A stretch of 64,000 nucleotides of DNA from Hymenopus coronatus (lineage: Eukaryota; Arthropoda; Insecta; Mantodea; Hymenopodidae), in contig CM060884.1 in the NCBI GenBank assembly GCA_030762935.1, forward strand, positions 73,287,196 to 73,351,195, written 5' to 3'. A model generated the notes under the pieces. The model searched no databases. It saw nothing but the letters and a program-made list of their open reading frames with translations, and had not been told where the DNA came from. The position numbers were made by a program, and so were the translations under genes. Below are positions 56,000-64,000 of this stretch, in pieces. How positions within the stretch are numbered: position 1 is the stretch's first letter; each line of letters opens with the position of its first letter.

Positions 56000-56162
56000 G
56001 CCAAAAATGTCCTTAGATACCAAAGTCAACATTTACTTTTAAAATCGTACAAAGAAGTGACATACAGAAGCTTTGGAAAAGTCAAGCTCTATGGAAAAAC
56101 CACCATATTATATTTTGCATTGAATATGTTTTTGTTTGTATACTTTGTGTTTTATCATAGAT
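56000..56162. other. Short unassigned segment with a 64-codon frame
   Basis: The plus frame 55982-56176 overlaps the SINE head on the left and the HL scrap on the right. It ends with a hydrophobic stretch (LYFALNMFLFVYFVFYH). Not supported as a gene. Confidence 0.3.
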
Positions 56163-56254
56163 TTAATTTTAATTAAAATATCATATGTTTAAAAATATAT
56201 TAGCCAAACGAAATGCACACTTCGAATACTGGTAAAGCGTAACAGATAGAAAAA
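56163..56254 (+). mobile_element. HL mid-body scrap
   Basis: TTTTAATTAAAATATCATAT and TGGTAAAGCGTAACAGATAG. Confidence 0.6.
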
Positions 56255-57012
56255 AATCAGAGGTGTTCCATTCACATGATTTTCTCTACATCAGTAAGTA
56301 GAACGGAAATAAGGGAATACACTAGGCTAAAACGATACTCAAATATTTTAAAAACTGTTTACCATATTGTTCAAATCCATTTCTAAGCATGGCCAGGAGT
56401 TTACAAATTTCTGTGTGAGAAAAGTTTAAGTACTTTAAGTCTTAAACAAACATCAAGGAATATAACAGAAATGGTCAACTCTACGATAAAAACGTACATA
56501 TATTAAATAAAGTGTGTATTTCATAAGAGCTTCTCTCTATTGCTTATGGTTTACCAGTTATACAAAATTCATCGTAATTCTGCCATAATAAAGAGATCTT
56601 TAGAGGATATTTCCATTAAATTCAAGATATAAATTTTATTTTCCATGTAAATATTTTAAATATACGGCATTTAATCAAAATCGTTAGACTTATTGACAAA
56701 ATAAAACATTTTGAAGCTTTTTCAATGTAAATGGTAGTTAGGTTTGGGGGATGTTTCTCAAAATCTTCGTGTCGCATCCTTCGAAGATACTAAACTTATA
56801 TTTTTGGTTTGGTATTTTACAGACTTTTTGTTTTTGAGTTATCGCGTATACAGATAAATGGACACACATGGACCTTTTTCTAAAAATGCTTTTCCTAGTT
56901 ACAGGGCATCCTTAAAGGAAAATTTCCGGTGAAATCTCGGTAGCAAATTTTTGGGTGGAATGCAATACCTTCCCTATACACTATATACACAATTCATGTA
57001 GAAAAAGTAAAA
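56255..57012 (-). mobile_element. HL element with subterminal deletion
   Basis: ATCAGAGGTGTTCCATTCAC, ATGATTTTCTCTACATC, then a jump to GTAAGTAGAACGGAAATAAG (about 90 bp missing). 5' end ATTCATGTAGAAAAAGTAAA. Confidence 0.85.
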
Positions 57013-57200
57013 ATTGCTAAATATGTAGAGCTTGTTAAATCAGACTGTCACACATTTGTTTTGTAGTTAACTATTTCCCAAATATTCTCATTCTTGGTTT
57101 AATTTTCCAATGCTTGACACTTTTCTCAAAAGGGGAGTCGTCTTCTGGCCATAAAAGAGAACAGAATTTCTATGTTAATATGTTACAAAATAAGTCAAAA
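57013..57200 (+). mobile_element. HL distal scrap, degenerate
   Basis: Weak matches: TTCTCATTCTTGGTTTAATT, CACTTTTCTCAAAAGGGGAG, CTTCTGGCCATAAAAGAGAA. Confidence 0.45.
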
Positions 57201-57761
57201 AGGACTATTTGTTCAGCCCAGTGAGCCACCGTCACTAGCTTGCAATGTGTCGTAATCGCGCAAAACAAGTCTGCCCGTAAACAAGGACAACGTGCAGTGC
57301 GGGCACTGTTTACTCAGCACGACTGACGTTGGAGCAGCATAGCCTACAAAGGTAGGAACAATATGTCTAATCGACACATGCTCTATTACAGATCGTGTGT
57401 AATAAATATTAAACTATTGGTCACAGCTACAGGATATTCAATATTATTAATTTGATATAAAATAAGTGCAAACAGAAATATACTCTATTGCTCAAGAAAC
57501 AAAATACTTCTACTTATGGCGCAACGAAGTTTCGCATAAAGATCGCTGAAAACTGTTTTCTTAATAACATTCTCTATTAGTCTTAGAAATTATTATCAAA
57601 TCAAAATATATATTTATATATGTAAGTAAATTTAATTTTTGTTTAACATTAAAATAATCAGTTAGGCAATTGATAACACAAAAACACTAGATATACTACA
57701 ACGAACAAATGAGTTAGTTCATGCTCATGTTTTACCGTTTTACTTGCGTATAAATATAGAA
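57201..57761. other. Interval without a recognised feature
   Basis: A G+C-richer patch at 57228-57360 (GTAAACAAGGACAACGTGCA) then A+T-rich sequence; no frame or repeat match. Confidence 0.4.
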
Positions 57762-58076
57762 ATCTGATGTGTTTCGTTCACAGGACTTTCCCTGGATCTC
57801 TTTAACAAATTATTTAAAACGCTTAAATGTCCATCTACTGCATTCTAATCGAGATAAATATTACCGGAAATGCTTTCCTGTAAGCAGAAAGGAAATAAGG
57901 GAGTGCACTAAAGCTGGTTGCCATGCGGATGAAATCCATTTCCATGAATAGTCAGGAATTCACAAATCCTCGTATTTGAAAAGTTTATTTTAAAACCGAA
58001 AGAAATAACAAGTAATATCTAAAAAATGGTGACCTCTACTAAATACAAATGACATAAATTGTCTGATTTAACGGGA
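57762..58076 (-). mobile_element. HL distal part
   Basis: ATCTGATGTGTTTCGTTCAC, AGGACTTTCCCTGGATCTCT, body to GACATAAATTGTCTG. Confidence 0.8.
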
Positions 58077-58600
58077 AGTTCATTCACAGTCACCTTAACT
58101 ATGGTGTTTTACTTTGAGGTAACCATACATCTGCCTTTAGATTGCAAAAGAAAGCCTTGAGATTAACTTCTGGAGTTTCATCAAGTTTCATTGTAAACCA
58201 CTTTTTGTTAAATCTGGTATACTTACTCTGTCCTCGATGTACGTACGTTCTGGCCTGCCTATTGCATGTAAAGAAACATACTACTGAATTTACAACTTGT
58301 GCTTCTGTACATATCATGATACTCGAAGTAATTCTAACATAATTATACGTAAGAGTAAATACATTATAAGTACAAGTAGTTTCCATTATATATCTCTTAA
58401 GCTTTACAATGGCTTACATTTGCACATAAGACAATTATATTTCAGGTTTTTAAGAATAGGGTCAGTACCACATTGAGGGCAAATCCTCTATACAGTTTAA
58501 ATGAATTTTATAATCTAAAATTTGCTTGATTTGTTAATAAAATTCTGCAGTTTTTGACGATGTCATGAATAATTGTATTCCTATGGAAAATAACTTATCT
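58077..58600 (-). other. Non-repeat interval with minus-strand candidate coding pieces
   Basis: A minus frame at 58417-58490 between two stops encodes RICPQCGTDPILKNLKYNCL followed by MCKCKPL, a Cys-x2-Cys ... Cys-x2-Cys arrangement reminiscent of a zinc ribbon. Downstream on the same strand, a 95-codon frame (58099-58386) ends near CNLKADVWLPQSKTP. No family recognised and neither piece has splice support beyond a weak TATAG; treat as speculative. Confidence 0.25.
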
Positions 58601-58944
58601 ATCTACATTTTTCTGTAGTATGTTTTTATCTATCTCTTGCGGTTTACTAGTTATGTAAAATCCAGCAATATTCATCCAGAAAAAAAATGTCTTCAGAGGT
58701 TATTCCCAGAAACGTCTAAGTATACGTTTTATTTGCCATGTAAATGTCTTGAATGTCCGGTATTTTAATCAAAATCGTTAGAGCCATTTTTGAGAAAATA
58801 AAATTTTAGAGCATTTTTCAATGTAAAGGGTAATTGGGGGTGGAGGCATTTCCCTCAAAACGTTCGTGTCGCATCCTTGGAAGATATGAAACTTATATAT
58901 TAAGTTTGGTATTTTACCGCCTTTTCGTTTATCAGTTATCGTGT
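58601..58944 (-). mobile_element. HL element hosting the 8-bp array (body side)
   Basis: From ATCTATCTCTTGCGGTTTAC through GTCGCATCCTTGGAAGATAT to TATCGTGTTCACAG, where the microsatellite normally begins. The array interrupts only the microsatellite; the same element resumes at 61027. Confidence 0.9.
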
Positions 58945-61026
58945 TCACAGTCACATAGTCACACAGTCACACACACACAGACACACAGTCACACAGACAC
59001 ACAGACACACAGTCACACAGACACACAGTCACACACACACAGACACACAGTCACACACACAGACACACAGACACACAGACACCCACACACACAGACACAC
59101 AGTCACACACACAGACACACAGTCACACACACAGTCACACAGTCACACAGTCACACACACAGACACACAGTCACACACACACAGACACACAGACACAGTC
59201 ACACAGTCACACAGACACACAATCACACAGTCACACAGTCACACAGTCACACACACACAGACACACAGTCACACAGTCACACAGACACACAGTCACACAG
59301 TCACACAGTCACACAGTCACACAGTCACACAGTCACACAGACACACAGTCACACAGACACACAGTCACACAGACACACAGTCACACAGTCACACAGTCAC
59401 ACAGACACACAGTCACACACACACACAGACACACAGTCACACAGTCACACAGTCACACAGTCACACAGACACACAGTCACACAGTCACACAGACACACAG
59501 ACACACAGTCACACAGTCACACAGTCACACACACACACAGACACACAGACACACAGACACACAGTCACACACACAGACACACAGACACACAGAAACACAG
59601 TCACACAGTCACACAGTCACACAGACACACAGTCACACAGTCACACAGACACACAGACACACAGTTACACACACACAGACACACAGTCACACAGACACAC
59701 AGACACACAGTCACACACACACAGACACACAGACACACAGTCACACAGACACACAGTCACACAGTCACACAGACACACAGACACACAGTCACACACACAG
59801 ACACACAGTCACACACACAGACACACAGTCACACAGACACACAGTCACACACACAGACACACAGTCAAACAGACACACAGACACAAAGTCACACAGACAC
59901 ACAGTCAGACAGTCACACAGACATGCAGACACGCAGACACGCAGACACGCAGTCACGCAGTCACGCAGTCACGCAGGCACGCAGGCACGCAGACAAGCAG
60001 ACACGCAGACACGCAGACACACAGTCACACAGTCACACAGTCACACAGTCACACAGTCACACAGACATGCAGACACACAGTCACACAGTCACACAGTCAC
60101 ACAGTCACACAGACACACAGTCACACAGTCAGTCACACAGTCACACAGTCACACAGTCTCACAGACACACAGACACACAGACACACAGACACACAGACAC
60201 ACAGTCACACAGTCACACAGTCACACAGACACACAGTCACACAGTCAGTCACACAGTCACACAGTCACACAGTCTCACAGACACACAGACACACACAGAC
60301 ACAGACACACAGTCACACAGTCACACAGTCACACAGACACACAGTCACACAGACACACAGACACACAGACACACACAGACATGCAGTCACACAGTCACAC
60401 AGTCACACAGTCACACAGACATGCAGACACACAGTCACACAGTCACACAGTCACACAGACACACAGTCACACAGTCACACAGTCACACAGACACACAGAC
60501 ACACAGACACACAGACACACAGACACACAGACACACAGACACACAGTCACACAGTCACACAGTCACACAGTCACACAGTCAGTCACACAGTCACACAGTC
60601 AGTCACACAGTCACACAGACACACAGACACACAGTCACACAGTCACACAGTCACACAGTCACACAGTCAGTCACACAGTCACACAGTCAGTCACACAGTC
60701 ACACAGTCACACAGACACACAGTCACACAGTCTCACAGACACACAGACACACGGTTACACGGTCACACGGTCACACGGACACACGGTTACACGGACACAC
60801 GGTTACACGGTCACACGGTCACACGGACACACGGTTACACGGTCACACGGTCACACGGTCACACGGTCACACGGACACACGGTTACACGGTCACACGGTC
60901 ACACGGACACACGGTCACACGGTCACACGGTCACACGGTCACACGGTCACACGGACACACGGTCACACGGTCACACGGTCACACGGTCACACGGTCACAC
61001 GGACACACGGACACACAGTCACACGG
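58945..61026. repeat. 2.1-kb array of 8-bp units inside an HL element
   Basis: Units CACACAGT and CACACAGA dominate. A CACGCAG variant block lies at about 59926-60020, and from 60750 to the end almost all units are CACACGG-type, matching the HL sequence just outside (CACACGGACC). Extra 4-bp steps (CAGTCAGTCACACAG) recur at 60128, 60244, 60578, 60600, 60666 and 60688, indicating block amplification. With an 8-bp period and no stop triplets all plus frames stay open, giving 304- and 734-codon artefacts. Confidence 0.97.
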
Positions 61027-61102
61027 ACCTTTTTCTAAAGATTTTTTTGGGATACAAAACTCTCTCTGTACGATACGTACATAGTAAGTGTAGAGAAAGT
61101 AA
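61027..61102 (-). mobile_element. HL element hosting the 8-bp array (5' side)
   Basis: TTTTTCTAAAGATTTTTTTG to GTAAGTGTAGAGAAAGTAAA; shortened 5' segment (the CCGGTGAAATCTCGG block is deleted). Confidence 0.85.
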
Positions 61103-61277
61103 AAGTCACATGTCGATTAATATAGAATTTATAGATTTTTCTGTGGGTACAAATAAAGAAGGAGTCCCGTCTCAGCAGGTACCTCGTTCACTATGTTTTC
61201 TTCTTGTATCTAACGAAATGAGTAATGATGTCGTATCTGAATCAACACAACAGAAAGCAAACCACAGAATAAGTGTT
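61103..61277. other. Short interval without a recognised feature
   Basis: 175 bp between HL ends. An open plus frame continues from the array across it but has no motif. Confidence 0.35.
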
Positions 61278-62105
61278 TACTTTCTCTGTACGTAATATGT
61301 ACAGAGTGTACCCAAAAATTCGATACCGAGATTTCACCGGAAATATATGTTTTAGGGTCCCTTGTATCCAAAAAAGCATTTTCAGACAAAAAAGGTCCTT
61401 GTGTGCCTGTGAACACGATAACTCAAAAACGAAAAGTCGCTAAAACACCAAACTTGGTATTAAACTTCAGTATCTTCCATGGATGCGAAACGAAGACTTA
61501 GATGCAAATCCCCCCTCCCCAAACTGCCCTTTACATGGAATTTTTTCGAACTTTCTTAGTTTATTAAAAATGGCTCTAACCATTTTGATTAAAATATCAT
61601 ATATTAAAGATATTTATCGGAGAAATAAAATGTATATCTTGAATTTTCTAGGAATAACCTCAGAAGAGTACTTTATCCTGGAAGAATTTTACGGAATTTT
61701 GCATAACTGCTAAACCTTAAGACATGGACAAAAATTTACCACACAAAATGTAGAGCACCTTAAAACACACAATTTATGTTATATACATTTTTTTCTTGTA
61801 GTTGATCTTTTTTGAGATATTCTTTGTTTTTAGTTTCAGCTTTCAAAAGCTTACACTTTTCTCATACTGGGATTTGTCAACTCCTGTTCTTACAGACAAA
61901 GGAACCTCAGTCACATAGCAACCAGCTTTTGATAACCACTTTAACCTATGGTACTCCCTTATTTCGCTTCTACTTGCAAGTAATAAGACTATTTCTTCTA
62001 TTTTTTTCTGGATTAGCATGAAGTAAATAGAAGCATAAGCTTTTTAACAATAATTTGTTGTACAGATGCAGAGAAAGTAATGTGAATGGAACATATTAGA
62101 CTTTG
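61278..62105 (+). mobile_element. HL element
   Basis: 5' ACTTTCTCTGTACGTAATAT, with the microsatellite reduced to TTGTGTGCCTGTG (61399). Body; 3' end GATGCAGAGAAAGTAATGTG then AATGGAACATATTAGA. Confidence 0.88.
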
Positions 62106-62451
62106 TAGGGATACAATTTCTCTGCCTAACTTTGTGAAGTGTCTGGGAAGTGAACTATTGGCAGCACCTGTACTTGGCTAAATGTCACCAGTTGCCTATT
62201 ACCACATGTTATTATGCTGACAGGAATGCCATTATCTGAAACTAGTCATGGCTGTTCTATAACCACGAACTATACCTTAGAGAGCGGTCTGCCAGTTGTT
62301 GATGGTCAATAGATGCAAGATTCCAGTTACGTTCACAGAATCAGCTGTTACAATGATACAACCATGGCAGCAAACGGTTTTCCTCAATCCTAACGCATTT
62401 GCTAGTCTCTACTCCATAGAAAATGCATATTTAGAATTCCCTGCTTTATAA
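62106..62451. other. Interval without a recognised feature
   Basis: About 345 bp, moderate G+C, no frame over 60 codons and no repeat match. Confidence 0.45.
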
Positions 62452-63189
62452 ATCTGATGAGTTCATTCACATGGCTTTCTCTATATATCTCTAACAAATT
62501 ATTGTTAAAAAGTTTATGCTTCTATCTGCTTCATGCTAATCGAGAAAAAGTTAAAAAAAAAGTACTTGCTTCCTTGAAAGTAGAAGTGAAATAAGGGAGT
62601 ACCATAGGTTAAAGTGATAGTCAAAAGCTAGTTGCTATGTGACTGCAGTTTCTTTGTTTTTATGTACAGGAGTTGATACATTCCTCTTTGAGAAAGTATA
62701 CGTTTTTCAAAATTGCATCCAAAAGCAAAGAATATCTCAAAAACGATAAACAATGTATATAACATAATTTGTTTGTTTTATCGTGTTCTACATTTTTGGT
62801 GTGGTAAATTTTTGCTTGCCCAAATCTTACGGTTTAGCAATTATGCATACTTCCTAAAATTCATTCAAAATACAAGTCTTTAGAGGCCATTGTCAGAAAA
62901 TTCAAGAAATGCATTTTATTGGTCAGATAAATATCTTTAATATACGATATTTTAATCAAAATCGTTAGAACCATTTTTAAGAAAATCAACACTTTCTAAA
63001 AAATGTTCCATGTAAAGAGTAGTTGGGGTGGGTTGATTTTCTTGAAAAATCTTTTTGTCGCATCCTTGGAAAATACCAAACTTAAATACCAATTTTGGTA
63101 TTAAAAGGTCTTTTCGTTTATGGGCTATGCTGTCCACAGACACAGAGATATACAAACACACACTCACACACACACGTACCTTTAACTGA

Positions 63190-63229
<40 letters not shown>

Positions 63230-63358
63230 ATAATTTTTTTTTTATTCAAGGGGACCCAAAACGTTTATTTGCGATGAAATCTCGGTATCGAATTTTTGGG
63301 TGGAATGCAATACCTTCTCTATATAATATGTACTCAGAACGTGTAGAGAAAGTAAAAA
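62452..63358 (-). mobile_element. HL element, full length with TA microsatellite
   Basis: ATCTGATGAGTTCATTCACA, ATGGCTTTCTCTATATATC, body, CA-rich microsatellite 63133-63180, an additional (TA)n run at 63198-63222, 5' end GAACGTGTAGAGAAAGTAAA. Confidence 0.9.
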
Positions 63359-63367
63359 TTAGAACGA

Positions 63368-63398
<31 letters not shown>

Positions 63399-63685
63399 TA
63401 GGGTTCCCAGGTCTCCCGTATATCTGCCTTAGTTTATTTAGCCTTCCGTATTTTTGACTATTTCTCCCGTATTTCATACACTGCCATGAAATCTGAGTTT
63501 TGGAGGGATATTTGGAACACCTATGCGATATATCGAAGTGGTAGTTGCTTTTCCCCAATGTTGGCAGAAGTATTTCAATTAGCTATTGGTAATACGCGTC
63601 TCGTTCACTTACCTCTTTGAATTGAAGAGAGGAACACGTGTTTTGTTTGTAGTTCTATAAAGCAAGTAAAACTATTAAAGGGATA
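63359..63685. other. Interval with a (GT)n run
   Basis: (GT)n at about 63372-63399, then TCTCCCGTAT recurring at 63411 and 63463 with a related GCCTTCCGTAT at 63441, suggesting a small degenerate internal repeat. No gene recognised. Confidence 0.4.
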
Positions 63686-63822
63686 TTCATTTTATATGTC
63701 ATGTAAATATCTTAAATGTAAGAGATTTTAATCAAAATCGTTTGAGCCATTTTTGAGAAATCAAAATTTTCGGAATTTGTTGCATGTAAAAGGTAGTTGG
63801 GGGATTCTCTTAAATCTTGGAA
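63686..63822 (-). mobile_element. HL mid-body fragment
   Basis: TATGTCATGTAAATATCTTA to GGTAGTTGGGGGATTCTCTT; breaks off before the microsatellite. Confidence 0.8.
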
Positions 63823-64000
63823 TCTGGTTGTCACGAGCTGGTAGCACAGTACCGCTAGGGGTAGAGCATTGACCCGGAGGGATGAATGGACACTGCCCGA
63901 GGGGAACACAACAGGAAAAGAGAAAACAATGCTCCCGCTGGTCAGGTGACACTTTTTGAGGCACTTGGCGTAGAACATCGGCAGAGCAAAGATGTGATAT
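63823..64000. other. Window-edge interval, possible SINE
   Basis: CCGCTAGGGGTAGAGCATTG resembles a tRNA A-box region but I see no B box at a fitting distance. Cut by the window edge. Confidence 0.25.

Noticed and set aside
58834..61295. 734- and 304-codon open frames of Ser-His-Thr-Val-Gln repeats
   Set aside because: Translation of an 8-bp non-coding array within an HL element; all plus frames are open for compositional reasons.

Overview
The window reads as intergenic or intronic DNA from a large, repeat-rich animal genome. It is A+T-rich, has no operons or ribosome-binding sites, and I could not support one intact host protein-coding gene. Decayed non-LTR retrotransposon ends, mariner-type fragments, several tRNA-derived SINE families and a Helentron-like repeat with an internal microsatellite suggest an arthropod, most likely an insect. 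That is an inference; I do not recognise the species.

One repeat family fills about half of the window, in more than 45 recognisable segments on both strands. Consensus features visible by eye: a 5' end ACTTTCTCTACA followed by a palindrome; a GT/GTCT microsatellite about 140 bp in; about 600 bp of A+T-rich non-coding body; an inverted copy TGTAGAGAAAGT; and immediately after it a small hairpin (ATGTG, 7-nt loop, CACAT) ending at CAGA before a T run. This layout matches published descriptions of non-autonomous Helentron derivatives (HINE/DINE-1-like rolling-circle elements). No Rep/helicase or endonuclease partner is present. I call these copies HL elements; '+' means the ACTTTCTCTACA end is on the left.

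Layout. 1-10.9 kb: HL copies, SINEs, a 20-bp minisatellite and a broken mariner derivative. 10.98-15.90 kb: a tetranucleotide-based satellite array that starts at the microsatellite position of an HL fragment. 15.9-25 kb: HL copies, a TTAA-flanked piggyBac-like MITE, nested SINEs and ATT microsatellites. 25-39 kb: three decayed non-LTR ends among HL copies. 39-42 kb: three HL segments head to tail. 42-45 kb: the most gene-like unexplained interval, with a candidate exon on the minus strand. 44.7-49 kb: a tRNA-derived SINE family whose body has expanded into a 48-bp minisatellite. 51.3-52 kb: a TA-flanked palindromic mariner derivative. 52.4-53.8 kb: a SINE-associated tandem duplication. 54-64 kb: HL copies, including one whose microsatellite has grown to a 2.1-kb 8-bp array.

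Main theme: four unrelated-looking tandem arrays (4-bp, 8-bp, 20-bp and 48-bp units) each appear to have nucleated inside a transposable element, three in HL elements and one in a SINE. Long open frames across the arrays are by-products of stop-free repeat units, not proteins.
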